Position numbers and translations under genes: made by a program. Below the pieces are notes generated by a model. That model ran no database searches. It had not been told where the DNA came from and saw nothing but the letters and a program-made list of their open reading frames with translations. From Sulfurospirillum sp. UCH001 (lineage in GTDB: Bacteria; Campylobacterota; Campylobacteria; Campylobacterales; Sulfurospirillaceae), in NCBI RefSeq assembly GCF_001548035.1, contig NZ_AP014723.1, positions 2,480,001-2,544,000 on the forward strand: 64,000 nucleotides of DNA. The letters are read 5' to 3'. Positions 37,443 through 47,536 of this stretch are shown here, one piece after another (within the stretch, counting starts at the first letter, position 1; each line of letters opens with the position of its first letter).

Positions 37443-38165
37443 CTACTTCAGTTTAACGATATATCCACCATTAAAAGCTTGTATATCATATCGATAATGC
37501 CCATCAAGCAAAATTGCTATACGATAAAATCCATCATGATTTCCTAATGTTGCAGAAACAAAAGGTGCTTTTTTAAATTCAAGTGTTTTTGTCCCATAGG
37601 CACTTGCTTTTCTAAAATCAACAACAACCTTATAAGGATCAGCAATCAGAAAATCTCGCAGTTTAATATCTTTTGTAAAAATTGTAATTTCATTTTGATT
37701 GATAAAGAATGAGAGATCCTCTGTTAATTTAAAAGTACTATCTGCATCGCTTTTGATACTGTTTTTAGTCACAACAGGTTTTTCATCTTCTTCTTTGATT
37801 ATTGGAGTAGGAGGTGCTTTTTTTTCAACAACTTTTTTTGTTTCTGGAGTTATAGTTGGTGTAGCAGTAACATTTTGTGTTTTTTGACTACTTAAAACAA
37901 GGGGTAAATGCCAGTCAACATTCTGTTCAATTGCTACAATTTCTTCACTAATAGAACCGTCTAAATTTTGAAAAGTAACAGAAGCACTTTTTAAAATACG
38001 TGCACTGCTAGGAAGAGTTATAGTCGTATTTGTAAAATCAATACGTTCATCTTTAATTTGTGTAGTTTGGCCAACAGTTTGAGGAGACATGCCTGTCTCA
38101 AAAGGATTTTCTCTCGCTTCTAGTATCACTGCAAGAGATAGAAAAAGCCAAAGAATCTTCTGCAT
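37443..38165 (-). CDS. AMIN-domain periplasmic protein
   Basis: 240-residue exported protein. A signal peptide (MQKILWLFLSLAVILEA) is followed by a low-complexity Thr/Pro/Lys region (about residues 90-140) and a C-terminal AMIN-like domain (about 145-240: FFINQNEITIFTKDIKLRDF, DPYKVVVDFRKA). AMIN domains bind peptidoglycan or direct proteins to the division site or secretion complexes. It is last in the recA-eno-ftsB-like operon, 13 bp after the divisome-like gene, which supports an envelope or division role. Confidence 0.75.
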   Translation of the reverse strand: MQKILWLFLSLAVILEARENPFETGMSPQTVGQTTQIKDERIDFTNTTITLPSSARILKSASVTFQNLDGSISEEIVAIEQNVDWHLPLVLSSQKTQNVTATPTITPETKKVVEKKAPPTPIIKEEDEKPVVTKNSIKSDADSTFKLTEDLSFFINQNEITIFTKDIKLRDFLIADPYKVVVDFRKASAYGTKTLEFKKAPFVSATLGNHDGFYRIAILLDGHYRYDIQAFNGGYIVKLK

Positions 38166-38178
38166 CTGCTCTCCTTAA

Positions 38179-38451
38179 TTATCGATCGGGGTCCAATTGT
38201 CGTAATTCAAAATACTCTTTTTGTAGTACAGCATTCTCGTCTTTAAGACTTTTGATTTTTGCAGTTAAAGTATCTTTATCGGCTTGAAGATTTAAAAGCA
38301 CGTCGAGTGAGCTTTTTCCAAATAAAACATCTCCTATATACAAACCAAATCCAACCACTAAAGCTACTAACGATAAAATTTTAAGGTAAAAGAGAGCGGA
38401 TCGTCCACTCTCTTCGGCTTCATCGTCAAATTCGTCTAAAACGTCACTCAT
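38179..38451 (-). CDS. FtsB/DivIC-like septum formation protein
   Basis: 90-residue bitopic protein. An acidic cytoplasmic N-terminus ([16 protein letters not shown]) precedes one transmembrane helix at about residues 22-42. A coiled coil follows at about 48-85 ([21 protein letters not shown]), as in FtsB/DivIC, which bridges FtsQ and FtsL in the divisome. It overlaps eno by 4 bp. Linkage of an ftsB-like gene to eno is widespread in proteobacteria and supports the call. Confidence 0.82.
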   Translation of the reverse strand: MSDVLDEFDDEAEESGRSALFYLKILSLVALVVGFGLYIGDVLFGKSSLDVLLNLQADKDTLTAKIKSLKDENAVLQKEYFELRQLDPDR

Positions 38452-39719
38452 TTAGTAAAGAGTTGTTTTCCTATGTACTCACCAAACTCAAGCTCTTTAT
38501 CGATCTCGAGTAAGCGATTGTATTTTGCAGTTCTCTCACCTCTTGCAGTGGCACCTGTTTTGATTTCACCAGTATTGAGCGCTACAGCAAAATCAGCAAT
38601 AAATGCATCTTCACTTTCGCCGCTTCTGTGGCTCATAACACATTTGTAGTTATTGCGTTGTGCAAGACGAACTGTTTGCATTGTCTCTGTTACGGTACCA
38701 ATTTGGTTTGGCTTAATTAAAATGGCATTACCAATACCTTTTGCGATACCTTCTGCCAAAATTTTCTTATTGGTAACAAAAAGATCATCACCAACAAGTT
38801 GTACTTTGCCACCTAATTTTTCAGTTAGCAGTTTCCAACCATCCCAATCATCTTCACTTAAACCATCTTCAATAGAAACGATAGGATATTTTGCACAAAG
38901 ATTCTCATAGTATGCAACAAGCTCTGCACTGCTTAGTGTTCTACCTTCAGATTCGAGTTTATAACCACCCTCACATACAAGCTCACTACTTGCAACATCA
39001 AGAGCAATGGCAATATCAACACCTGGTTTGTAACCTGCTTTCTCAATTGCTTGCATGATAACTTTAATTGGTTCTTCATTGTCTTTTAGATTTGGAGCAA
39101 AACCACCTTCATCACCAAGTGCTGTACTCTCACCCATACCAGCGATGATTTTTTTTAGCTGATGATAAACTTCAACACATGAACGTAGCGCTTCATCAAA
39201 ATTTTCAAAGTTAAGAGGCATAATCATATATTCTTGAAAGTCAACACTGTTATTCGCATGGCTTCCACCATTGATAATATTGAACATTGGTGTTGGGAGT
39301 GTCATTGCATTAGAACCACCCAAATAACGATATAAAGGAACACCTAAATTAAGAGCTGCTGCACGAGCTACTGCCATAGAAACACCAAGGACTGCATTTG
39401 CGCCTAAACGACCATAGTTTTCGGTACCATCTAATTTTTTCATCGCTTCATCAATTGCTGCTTGGTTGAAAGGGTTAAGTCCAATCAATTCATCTGAAAT
39501 TTCTGTGTTAACATTTTCACATGCTTTAAGAACACCTTTTCCCATATAGCGACTATCTGCATCTCTTAATTCTAACGCTTCACGTTTTCCTGTACTTGCA
39601 CCACTTGGAACAATTGCACTTGCTACTGTGCCATCACTAAGGGTTACTTTTGCACGTACGGTTGGATTGCCGCGACTATCTAATACTTCGTCCGCTGCAA
39701 TATCTTCAATATAAATCAT
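38448..39719 (-). CDS. eno: Enolase
   Basis: Interconverts 2-phosphoglycerate and phosphoenolpyruvate. 423 residues. It contains [29 protein letters not shown], the metal-ligand sequence [14 protein letters not shown] and VGDDLFVTN, and the active-site Lys/His region [13 protein letters not shown] and [13 protein letters not shown]. It is in the middle of the recA-eno-ftsB-like-AMIN operon with 4-bp overlaps on both sides. PEP made here also feeds pseudaminic acid synthesis through PseI. Confidence 0.97.
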   Translation of the reverse strand: MIYIEDIAADEVLDSRGNPTVRAKVTLSDGTVASAIVPSGASTGKREALELRDADSRYMGKGVLKACENVNTEISDELIGLNPFNQAAIDEAMKKLDGTENYGRLGANAVLGVSMAVARAAALNLGVPLYRYLGGSNAMTLPTPMFNIINGGSHANNSVDFQEYMIMPLNFENFDEALRSCVEVYHQLKKIIAGMGESTALGDEGGFAPNLKDNEEPIKVIMQAIEKAGYKPGVDIAIALDVASSELVCEGGYKLESEGRTLSSAELVAYYENLCAKYPIVSIEDGLSEDDWDGWKLLTEKLGGKVQLVGDDLFVTNKKILAEGIAKGIGNAILIKPNQIGTVTETMQTVRLAQRNNYKCVMSHRSGESEDAFIADFAVALNTGEIKTGATARGERTAKYNRLLEIDKELEFGEYIGKQLFTK

Positions 39720-40759
39720 TCATCGTCCTTTATATCATCAGCGCCACATGCCATAACCATCGCATTGCCGCCGATTGCTTGTTTTATTTTATCTTCAATT
39801 TCTAACGCTAACTCTTTATTTTCTTTCAAAAATGCTTTCACATTCTCTCTACCTTGACCCAGTTTTGTCTCATTGTAACTAAACCAAGCGCCACTTTTGT
39901 CAATTATGTCGAGCTTTACGCCATAATCAACCATCTCGCCCTCTTTAGAAATTCCTTCGCCGAACATAATATCAAACTCTGCTTGACGAAATGGAGGTGC
40001 CACTTTATTTTTAATCACTTTTGCTTTAACTCTGTTACCAATCTGCTCTTCACCTTGTTTTAGTGTAGCGATTTTACGGACATCAATACGTACAGAGGCA
40101 TAGAATTTCAATGCATTTCCACCTGTTGTAGTTTCAGGTGAACCATATCCCATCGTACCAATTTTCATACGAATTTGATTAATAAAAATAACGGTCGTAT
40201 TCATTTTATGAACGACTGCTGTCAGTTTTCTAAGTGCTTGACTCATGAGTCTTGCTTGAACACCCATATGAGAATCACCCATATCACCTTCAATTTCACT
40301 TTTTGGTGTTAAAGCCGCAACGGAGTCAACAACGATAACATCAACTGCGCCACTGCGTGCAAGTGTCTCTACGATGTCTAATGCTTGCTCACCAAAATCA
40401 GGTTGAGATACTAAAAGATTTTCAATGTCTACACCTAAATTTCCAGCATATTTGACATCAAGTGCATGTTCAGCATCGACAAATGCGCAGATACTACCTT
40501 TGGATTGTGCTTCTGCAATAATTTGAAGTGATAATGTCGTCTTACCTGAACTTTCCGGTCCATAAATTTCGATAATACGACCTTGTGGGATACCACCAAT
40601 TCCAAGCGCAAGATCAAGTCCGATAGAACCTGTACTAATCGATGCGATAGGTTCAACAACCTTGTCGCCAAGTCTTACCAGAGCACCTTTTCCAAACGCC
40701 TTATCAATCTGTTTGATTGCAAGTTCAAGTGCTTTTTTCTTATTTTCATCGATTTGCAT
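39716..40759 (-). CDS. recA: Recombinase A
   Basis: Strand-exchange ATPase for homologous recombination and the SOS response. 347 residues from the ATG at 40757-40759, which follows GAGGGG by 4 nt; an in-frame ATG four codons upstream carries that site and is rejected. Walker A is [11 protein letters not shown], followed by [23 protein letters not shown] and [10 protein letters not shown]. It heads the operon with eno. No LexA-type box is evident upstream, consistent with lack of a classical SOS system in many Campylobacterota. Confidence 0.97.
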   Translation of the reverse strand: MQIDENKKKALELAIKQIDKAFGKGALVRLGDKVVEPIASISTGSIGLDLALGIGGIPQGRIIEIYGPESSGKTTLSLQIIAEAQSKGSICAFVDAEHALDVKYAGNLGVDIENLLVSQPDFGEQALDIVETLARSGAVDVIVVDSVAALTPKSEIEGDMGDSHMGVQARLMSQALRKLTAVVHKMNTTVIFINQIRMKIGTMGYGSPETTTGGNALKFYASVRIDVRKIATLKQGEEQIGNRVKAKVIKNKVAPPFRQAEFDIMFGEGISKEGEMVDYGVKLDIIDKSGAWFSYNETKLGQGRENVKAFLKENKELALEIEDKIKQAIGGNAMVMACGADDIKDDE

Positions 40760-40910
40760 GTGACCCCTCATTTCATAGTGTTATTATTTTACCATTTCGA
40801 GCTTGAAAAAGCCCTTTGAAGCAATTCTATACGATTTCAAAAAAAGAAGTTCAAAATATTTCAATATGTAATATGTTAGAATAATCTCATCACTTTTGTA
40901 AGGACTTTTT

Positions 40911-41774
40911 TTGAAGACAATTAGCGTAGCGCATTCACCCGATGCCGATGATATTTTTATGTATTATGCCATTAAATTTGGCTGGGTAAGTACGCATGGG
41001 CTGAGTTTTGAAAATGTCGCTCTTGACATTGAAACGCTCAATGTGGATGCACTTAAAGGCATTTATGACATAACCGCTATTAGCTTTGCGCTCTATCCAA
41101 AAATTCGTAATGACTATGCACTTTTGCGTACTGCTGTCAGTTTTGGAGAGGGTTATGGACCTAAACTTGTTAAGAAAAAAGAGACTAAACTCAAACGTAA
41201 TTTTAAAGTAGCACTGAGCGGTACACATACCACAAATGCATTGCTTTTTAAAATTGCTTATCCCGAAGCGCGCATTATCTATAAGAACTTTTTAGAGATC
41301 GAACAAGCGGTTTTAGAGGGTGAAGTTGATGCGGGCGTTTTGATTCATGAAAGTATTCTCAATTTTAGCGATGAATTGGTTGTAGAACGCGAAATTTGGG
41401 ATGTCTGGAAAGAGTTATGCAAAGAAGATCTTCCTTTACCACTTGGGGGAATGGCATTGCGCCGTTCTATGCCTATTTTAAGGGCTATTGCCTGTGAAGA
41501 TGCCCTCATCCAAGCCGTTGATGTCGCCCACACGCATCAAGGACTTTTATCGAAAATGTTGCTAGAGAGAAATCTTGTTCGTGTAGATCAAGCAACACTG
41601 AAAAAATACCTTGGTCTTTACGCAAATGAACACTCTATCGAGATGAATGATCTACAATACAAAGCCATTGACACACTCTTTGAAATTGGCTATAAACACG
41701 GTTTTTACGATCAACACATTCATGCGCATGATTATCTTATTCCTAAAGAATATGAAGCATTACGTAACAGTTAG
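40911..41774 (+). CDS. mqnD: 1,4-dihydroxy-6-naphthoate synthase (futalosine pathway)
   Basis: Late enzyme of the futalosine menaquinone route, converting cyclic dehypoxanthinylfutalosine to 1,4-dihydroxy-6-naphthoate. 287 residues. Signature sequences: SVAHSPDADDIFMYYAI at the start, YDITAISFALYP, LSGTHTTNALLF, and DAGVLIHESILNF. The start codon is TTG at 40911, with AAGGA 6 nt upstream. It leads a plus-strand group with fliQ and murB. mqnA is at 4.1 kb, and mqnE/mqnC are not in the window. Confidence 0.92.
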   Translation: MKTISVAHSPDADDIFMYYAIKFGWVSTHGLSFENVALDIETLNVDALKGIYDITAISFALYPKIRNDYALLRTAVSFGEGYGPKLVKKKETKLKRNFKVALSGTHTTNALLFKIAYPEARIIYKNFLEIEQAVLEGEVDAGVLIHESILNFSDELVVEREIWDVWKELCKEDLPLPLGGMALRRSMPILRAIACEDALIQAVDVAHTHQGLLSKMLLERNLVRVDQATLKKYLGLYANEHSIEMNDLQYKAIDTLFEIGYKHGFYDQHIHAHDYLIPKEYEALRNS

Positions 41775-41785
41775 GAAGGCATTTT

Positions 41786-42052
41786 ATGGAAGCTAAACTC
41801 ATCGGTCTTGGTGTCGAAACATTCAAAATAGCGCTCTTACTCTCTATGCCTATGCTCCTCTCAGGCCTTGTAGCGGGTCTTGCGATTAGTATTTTCCAAG
41901 CAGTTACGCAAATTAACGAATCAACACTGAGTTTCGTACCTAAGATTCTGGTGACCATCGTCGTTGCTATCTTCACAATGCCATGGATGATGAATATGAT
42001 GATAGAATTTACGACACGTATGCTGGAACTTATTCCTTCATTTGTTTTTTAA
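41786..42052 (+). CDS. fliQ: Flagellar export apparatus protein FliQ
   Basis: 88-residue inner-membrane component of the flagellar type III export gate (FliPQR core). Two transmembrane helices at about residues 14-40 and 50-75. Family sequence includes GLAISIFQAVTQINESTLSFVPKI. It sits 11 bp after mqnD and is immediately followed by murB (adjacent stop and ATG), an arrangement I recall from C. jejuni. An AGGAAGG ribosome-binding site precedes the ATG. Confidence 0.95.
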   Translation: MEAKLIGLGVETFKIALLLSMPMLLSGLVAGLAISIFQAVTQINESTLSFVPKILVTIVVAIFTMPWMMNMMIEFTTRMLELIPSFVF

Positions 42053-42826
42053 ATGACAAAATCCATTAATTTTTCAACTTTTTCAAGCATTAAAATTGGT
42101 CCGATAAAAGACGTTTTATTGCTTGATTCTCTTATGCCACTCCCAGAGGGATATACCCTTATTGGTGGAGCCAACAATCTTTTAATGAGCCCTAATCCTC
42201 CGCCTCTTGCTATGCTGGATAAATGCTTTGATTTCATTAGGCTTGAAGAAAATGTTTTGCATATTGGGGGAGCAACGCCCAGCGGGAAAATACTCTCTTT
42301 TGCTAAAAAGCATGACCTTGCAGGCTTTGAGCTCATGCAAAAACTTCCAGGAACGCTCGGTGGTATGGTTGCGATGAATGCAGGGCTTAAAGAGTGGGAA
42401 ATTTTCAACAATCTTCTTGCAATCCGTACAGAAAAAGGATGGATTACAAAAGATAACATTGAACATGGATACCGCTTCGCTAAAATAGATGGTGTCGTCT
42501 ATGAGGCAACGTTTGCGAGCAAGAATGGTTTTGATGAGAATTTGCTTCTTATGTTTAAAAAAATGCGCGATAATCAACCAAAAGAGCCTAGTGCTGGGAG
42601 CTGTTTCAAAAACCCCATAGGGCATTTTGCGGGTAAGCTCATCGAAGAGGCAGGCTTTAAAGGCAGGTGTGTTGGCAATATGATGTTTAGCACTGTTCAC
42701 GCCAATTTCTTAGTCAATCTTGGAGGCGGAACGTATGAAGAAGCCATGGAGCTTATTACTGCGGTCAAAGAAGAAGTGCTAAAACGTTTTGCAGTCAAAC
42801 TCGAAGAAGAGATTATTATTCTTTAA
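42053..42826 (+). CDS. murB: UDP-N-acetylenolpyruvoylglucosamine reductase
   Basis: Reduces UDP-GlcNAc-enolpyruvate to UDP-MurNAc, the second step of peptidoglycan precursor synthesis, with FAD and NADPH. 257 residues, the short type IIb form. Visible are the FAD-binding LIGGANNLLMSP, the LPGTLGGMVAMNAG loop, and PSAGSCFKNPIGHFAGKLIEEAGFKG containing the catalytic Ser in SAGSCFKNP. It starts directly at the fliQ stop and so is probably translationally coupled. Confidence 0.96.
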   Translation: MTKSINFSTFSSIKIGPIKDVLLLDSLMPLPEGYTLIGGANNLLMSPNPPPLAMLDKCFDFIRLEENVLHIGGATPSGKILSFAKKHDLAGFELMQKLPGTLGGMVAMNAGLKEWEIFNNLLAIRTEKGWITKDNIEHGYRFAKIDGVVYEATFASKNGFDENLLLMFKKMRDNQPKEPSAGSCFKNPIGHFAGKLIEEAGFKGRCVGNMMFSTVHANFLVNLGGGTYEEAMELITAVKEEVLKRFAVKLEEEIIIL

Positions 42827-42848
42827 ATGTAACACCCCAATTTGAATA

Positions 42849-43850
42849 CTAATAAAAAATATCTTTTGATGAACTACGCACTTTCAAGTCTGCGATATCA
42901 ACAAATATCCCCTTTTGATACGCTTCTACAGCACATCGTCCTATCATAGCAGCATTATCGGAGCAAAATTCCATCTTAGCAGTATAAAGCTTTGCTTTTT
43001 TGGAGTTACAGAAAGCTTCCAGTTCACCTCGTAAGTAAAGGTTTGCACTCGCACCACCCACAACACCAAAGTGTTCGACTTTACGCTCTTTATAGGCTTT
43101 TTTTATTTTTTGCATTAAGTGTGCAACAGCAACACGTTGAAACGAAGCACAGATATCGCACAGTGTTTGCTCATCTAAATTTTCATGCGATTCGATGCAG
43201 AGTCTCACTTGATTTTTAAGTCCTGAGTAGCTAAAAGCTAACATTGAAGAAGAAGTTCCTTGCAAAGGAATCGTAAAATCAAAGCGTTTTGCATCGCCTC
43301 TTTTAGCATAATTTTCGATAATAGCCCCTGCAGGGTAAGGAAGCCCTAGCATTTTTCCTACTTTGTCAAAACTCTCACCAAAGCTGTCATCCATCGTGGT
43401 TGCCAGAAGTTGAATTTCTTCTAAAGTCTTAACATGCAACAGCTGTGTATGTCCTCCTGAGACCAGTAAAACATCCATTGGAAAACGTATTTCTTCTTCG
43501 ATAAAGAGTGAGCAAATATGCCCTTTGAGGTGATTGATACCTAACAGTGGAAGACCCAGTGAAACACTAAGCGCCTTTGCCATGCTCACACCCTCAACTA
43601 ACGTCACAGAAAGACCCGGTTCATTCGTCACGGCTATCGCTTTAAGCTCACTAAAATAAGACTTTGTCTCTTCAAGTATTTTGGGAAGCGTTACGGCATG
43701 CAGACGTGCGGCTAATTCGGGAACGACACCACCGTATTTTGCATGTTCTTCATCTTGTGAAATTTTTTTATGAAAAAGAAGCTTTTTATCATCTATGCGA
43801 GTAATAGCTATCGAGCTATCATCACAACTACTTTCGATACTTAAGATCAT
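42849..43850 (-). CDS. tsaD: tRNA N6-adenosine threonylcarbamoyltransferase
   Basis: Transfers threonylcarbamoyl to A37 of ANN-decoding tRNAs. 333 residues of the ASKHA fold. Contains [31 protein letters not shown] and the iron-binding [11 protein letters not shown] (HxxxH), followed by VSGGHTQLL and [13 protein letters not shown]. It directly follows the M15-type peptidase gene (start at 43850, upstream stop at 43851), so the pair is likely an operon. Confidence 0.96.
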   Translation of the reverse strand: MILSIESSCDDSSIAITRIDDKKLLFHKKISQDEEHAKYGGVVPELAARLHAVTLPKILEETKSYFSELKAIAVTNEPGLSVTLVEGVSMAKALSVSLGLPLLGINHLKGHICSLFIEEEIRFPMDVLLVSGGHTQLLHVKTLEEIQLLATTMDDSFGESFDKVGKMLGLPYPAGAIIENYAKRGDAKRFDFTIPLQGTSSSMLAFSYSGLKNQVRLCIESHENLDEQTLCDICASFQRVAVAHLMQKIKKAYKERKVEHFGVVGGASANLYLRGELEAFCNSKKAKLYTAKMEFCSDNAAMIGRCAVEAYQKGIFVDIADLKVRSSSKDIFY

Positions 43851-44597
43851 TTATACTATCTTTACGTGCCAAGGTTCAAATCTGACACCATCTCCATTAC
43901 CTATGGTATAGCGCATGGACACATACGAGAGCTTTTGCAAATTCCAAAACTCTTCTGTACGTGCAAAATTTGCTGTGAAGTTTTGATGTCCCCACCCTTT
44001 TTTGCCCACATCAAAATCTCCCACAGAGTGGTAAGAGTACGCAGGTGGAACCAATGAGCGTGATGCGACGGTAATATTGCCGTTTTCGCTTTTGATTTTT
44101 TCAAGGTGAAGGCTTAGTTGTTTCATTGTGCTTCTCACTCCTGAAGTGAGTATCAGCGTTTTGCCAATATCTTTCATAAGGCGTTCAAGAAGCTCTTGAG
44201 AATGACCACGGTACACATAATGTCCTGAGCCTTCTATTTTGATCACATCTTTTTCATTAATAGTATCTGTCAGATTTTCAATTGTACGTTTTCCATAAAA
44301 ACCATAAATGACAGGGTCTGTATAAAAAACTTCTTCAATATACGCAATTTCAGCAGGGGTAAATGCGCCAATTTTAGGAAAACTTTTGGCGATTTTTAGC
44401 GTTTCATCAAAAGAGATAAGATTAAAGTTTGCATACCCAACCGTACGCTCAACCATCTCAAGTTTTTTGATCACGGATTCAAATACACCTTTTTGGTCAT
44501 CTCTCAACCAAATATCGGGATGCTTTAACTCATCTGCTTGCGCTAAACTTCCAACCAGTGTCGCGCCCATTAATCCTAAAAAATCTCTTCGTATCAT
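43851..44597 (-). CDS. M15-type D-alanyl-D-alanine carboxypeptidase with Tat signal
   Basis: 248-residue exported peptidase. The N-terminus MIRRDFLGLMGATLVGSLAQA has a twin-arginine RRxFLGL motif, so export through Tat is likely. The catalytic zinc motifs of the VanY/DacB M15 family are visible: TSGVRSTMKQLSLHLE, YSYHSVGDFDVGKKGWG (SxHxxG-x-D) and FEPWHVKIV (ExxH). It should trim peptidoglycan stem peptides in the periplasm. Zinc-enzyme export by Tat would imply folding in the cytoplasm. Exact substrate bond is inferred. Confidence 0.78.
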   Translation of the reverse strand: MIRRDFLGLMGATLVGSLAQADELKHPDIWLRDDQKGVFESVIKKLEMVERTVGYANFNLISFDETLKIAKSFPKIGAFTPAEIAYIEEVFYTDPVIYGFYGKRTIENLTDTINEKDVIKIEGSGHYVYRGHSQELLERLMKDIGKTLILTSGVRSTMKQLSLHLEKIKSENGNITVASRSLVPPAYSYHSVGDFDVGKKGWGHQNFTANFARTEEFWNLQKLSYVSMRYTIGNGDGVRFEPWHVKIV

Positions 44598-44627
44598 CTT
44601 CGCCCTATCTGAACATTTTCAGTGTGA

Positions 44628-47513
44628 TTATAACATGTGCTCTTGATTTTTCAAGAGAAGCTCTACATCTTGCGCAGGGATGGGTTTACTAAAGAGATAC
44701 CCTTGCATCAATTCACATCCACTGCTGTAAATAAACTCTTTTTGTCCTGCAGTTTCCACTCCCTCTGCAAGGACTTTAAGTCCAAGTCCGCGACCTAATT
44801 CAATGATAGTACGAGCAATCGCACGATCTTCCCTGCTCTCTTCTAAATTTTGAACAAAACTCTGATCGATTTTAAGCTTCGTAATCGGAAGTTGTTTGAG
44901 GTATGCTAACGACGAATGTCCTGTTCCAAAATCATCAATCGAGATATCAACACCCAGTTCACGGAAGCGCTTTAAGAGTGCAATTGATTTTGTGGTATCT
45001 TTCATAATAAACCGTTCAACAATTTCCATCTCAATCCACTCAGGCTTACAGCCACTTTCTCGTAAACTCTGAATCATAAATGCGACTAAACTTGTTGATT
45101 CTAGTTGTTTTCCTGCGATATTAATGGCTATTTTCCCAGGATTAAGTCCCATGTCATACCATTTTTTTATTTGACACATCACTTCTCTAATAACCCAGTT
45201 ACCGATCTCGACAATGAGTTCACTCTCTTCTGCAATATGAATAAAATACCCAGGAGCAGTAAGCCCACGTGTTGGGTGATTCCAACGTATCAACGCTTCA
45301 AAACCCACAATTTTTTCACTTTGAAGATTGATTTGAGGCTGGTAAAAAATCACAAATTCATCGTTAGCAAGAGCTTTGTGCAAGCTTTTTTCTACTTCAA
45401 GATGTTCATTGGTTTCTTGGTTCATCTCTTGATCAAAAAAGACATAGCGGTTACGCCCTTTTGATTTAGCTTTATACATGGCAATATCTGCATTTTTAAG
45501 CAGCTTACTTGCCGTTTCGCCATCATTCGGATAAACACTCACACCAATACTCATGGTGATCTTAAAGCTCTCATTTCCTAGTAAAAATGGCTCTTGAAAT
45601 GCTGCAACCAATTTTTTAATGGCTATGAAAATATCACTGGCATCTTTACAGCCATCTAAAAGGACAATGAACTCATCGCCACTAAGGCGTGCTACCGTAT
45701 CGGTCTCACGTACACTACCTCGCATACGAGCAGCAATGGTTTTTAAGAGCATATCACCCGCATCATGGCCTAATGAATCGTTCACACTTTTAAATTTATC
45801 GACATCCACAAACATGACACCCAATACTTTGCCATCTCTGCTGGCTTTTTTGATGGCTTGTGTAAGTCTGTCTTGCAAAAGGTTACGATTAGGAAGTCCA
45901 GTGAGTGTGTCATGTTCAATCTGATGCATTAAAAGTTTTTTCTGTTTTTTATTCTCTTCTTCGAGCTCTTTACGAATGGTAATATCACGAACGGAACAGT
46001 GTTGAATGATACCTTTATCCATACGAATCGTGGTCATCATAATACTAATCCAAAAGAGTGTTCCATCACAGGCACGTGCATGCCACTCAAATTTATGCAC
46101 ACCTTGCTGGGAAGCGAGCGCATTCATCCACAGTGCTTTTTCATAAGAACTTTGGTCATCAGGTTGAAATTCTGGAGAGAGATCCGCAAGTGTCACATTG
46201 GTAAGTGCCTGTTTATCTTTTGCCTTAAACATTTTCACAATGGCTTCATTACAATCAACAAAAACACCCTCTTTCAGGAGCCAAATACCATCAGCTGATT
46301 TTTGGTAGAGTGTTTCAAACACCATCTTTTGTTCACGAATTTGTTTATTACTGAGTAACAAATGGTTTTCATAGCGTGATAAAACAGAGCGTAATTTTGT
46401 CGAGATAAAAAACATAATTCCCATGACTAAAAGCATAATGATAAGCGAAACTGCAAGCATATTGATAATAGTCGATTGCATTTTACTTTTTAACATCTGT
46501 TCTTGCTCAAGCAATGCATTATTCTCTTCAAATAAATACGCACCAGTACCAATAACCCATTCAAATTGTGTGATAGGGCGGATAAAGGAGATCTTACTGC
46601 GATCTTGAGCAGTAGGATGAAAAGAAGCAACATAGCTCATAAAAAAGCCTTCAGGGTTGCGCTTGCCTCCTTCAACAATATCCTTAATAATATATTGTCC
46701 GTTAGTTACAACATCCAGTCTGTTTTTACCAACCAAAGAGTGATCGCCATGTGAAATCGTATTACCGGCATAATCATAGGCAAAGATATAGCCATATTCG
46801 CCATATTTTGTGTTAAGTAAAAGTTTTTGTGTCTCTTTTTTGATACGATCACGGATTTCATCTTCATAACGTCCACTACCAACATAAATATTTAAAGGCT
46901 CAAAGCGCTTTAAATAACCTATTTTTTTACGTGAAGCAGTATCTTTAGGATTTTTCCAATCCCATATTAACGAAAATGCATCTTCTGTTTTAAAACGTTC
47001 AATAGCATTGTGAATAAAATTTTTCGCATTTTCATCGTGAAGGTTTAAAAGGTTGTGTCCTTCTAGCTCTTTATTCGCCCCGTGCATAACACAGATACCT
47101 TGAAAATCAAAAATATAATAATAACCACTTAAGTCATTAAAAAAACGTGTATCGCGAAGTTTGGTTTTGATTTTTTCCAGTATTTTTTCACGAGGGAGAT
47201 TAGGATTTTCCGTATAAATATCGTTGATGATTTGATACGCCAAATTAACGATATTTTTGATCTCGTCTTTCGCCTCATTCATCAAAAACTTTTCGTTTTC
47301 ATCGATATACTCTATGAGCTTATCAACGCGCTCTTGAGCCTGAGCCTTAGAGCGCTTGACATAGGCTATACGTGTATTTTCAAGGGATTTTTGATACTCA
47401 GCACGTTCTGCTGAAATAATAATAGTCAGCGTAATGGAGAAGGTAAGCAGAATGGCAAATGCAGGCAAAAAAACAATCCATTTTGTAATATTTTGTTTTT
47501 TTAAGCTCAGCAA
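44628..47513 (-). CDS. Cache-PAS-GGDEF-EAL cyclic-di-GMP sensor protein
   Basis: 961-residue membrane sensor. Transmembrane helix at about 12-35. A double Cache-type extracellular domain covers about 40-335 (GYYYIFDFQGICVMHGANKE in the first half, GYIFAYDYAGNTISHGD in the second), and a second helix lies near 355-375. A PAS domain at about 400-520 is followed by GGDEF (about 540-700) with SGDEF at the active site and by EAL (about 710-955). EAL motifs are intact: EALIRW, SIDDFGTGHS, KLKID and AEGVE. It probably degrades and may also make c-di-GMP in response to a small ligand. Single gene; signal unknown. Confidence 0.88.
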   Translation of the reverse strand: MLSLKKQNITKWIVFLPAFAILLTFSITLTIIISAERAEYQKSLENTRIAYVKRSKAQAQERVDKLIEYIDENEKFLMNEAKDEIKNIVNLAYQIINDIYTENPNLPREKILEKIKTKLRDTRFFNDLSGYYYIFDFQGICVMHGANKELEGHNLLNLHDENAKNFIHNAIERFKTEDAFSLIWDWKNPKDTASRKKIGYLKRFEPLNIYVGSGRYEDEIRDRIKKETQKLLLNTKYGEYGYIFAYDYAGNTISHGDHSLVGKNRLDVVTNGQYIIKDIVEGGKRNPEGFFMSYVASFHPTAQDRSKISFIRPITQFEWVIGTGAYLFEENNALLEQEQMLKSKMQSTIINMLAVSLIIMLLVMGIMFFISTKLRSVLSRYENHLLLSNKQIREQKMVFETLYQKSADGIWLLKEGVFVDCNEAIVKMFKAKDKQALTNVTLADLSPEFQPDDQSSYEKALWMNALASQQGVHKFEWHARACDGTLFWISIMMTTIRMDKGIIQHCSVRDITIRKELEEENKKQKKLLMHQIEHDTLTGLPNRNLLQDRLTQAIKKASRDGKVLGVMFVDVDKFKSVNDSLGHDAGDMLLKTIAARMRGSVRETDTVARLSGDEFIVLLDGCKDASDIFIAIKKLVAAFQEPFLLGNESFKITMSIGVSVYPNDGETASKLLKNADIAMYKAKSKGRNRYVFFDQEMNQETNEHLEVEKSLHKALANDEFVIFYQPQINLQSEKIVGFEALIRWNHPTRGLTAPGYFIHIAEESELIVEIGNWVIREVMCQIKKWYDMGLNPGKIAINIAGKQLESTSLVAFMIQSLRESGCKPEWIEMEIVERFIMKDTTKSIALLKRFRELGVDISIDDFGTGHSSLAYLKQLPITKLKIDQSFVQNLEESREDRAIARTIIELGRGLGLKVLAEGVETAGQKEFIYSSGCELMQGYLFSKPIPAQDVELLLKNQEHML

Positions 47514-47536
47514 TACTCACTCCAGCTAAATTGGGT

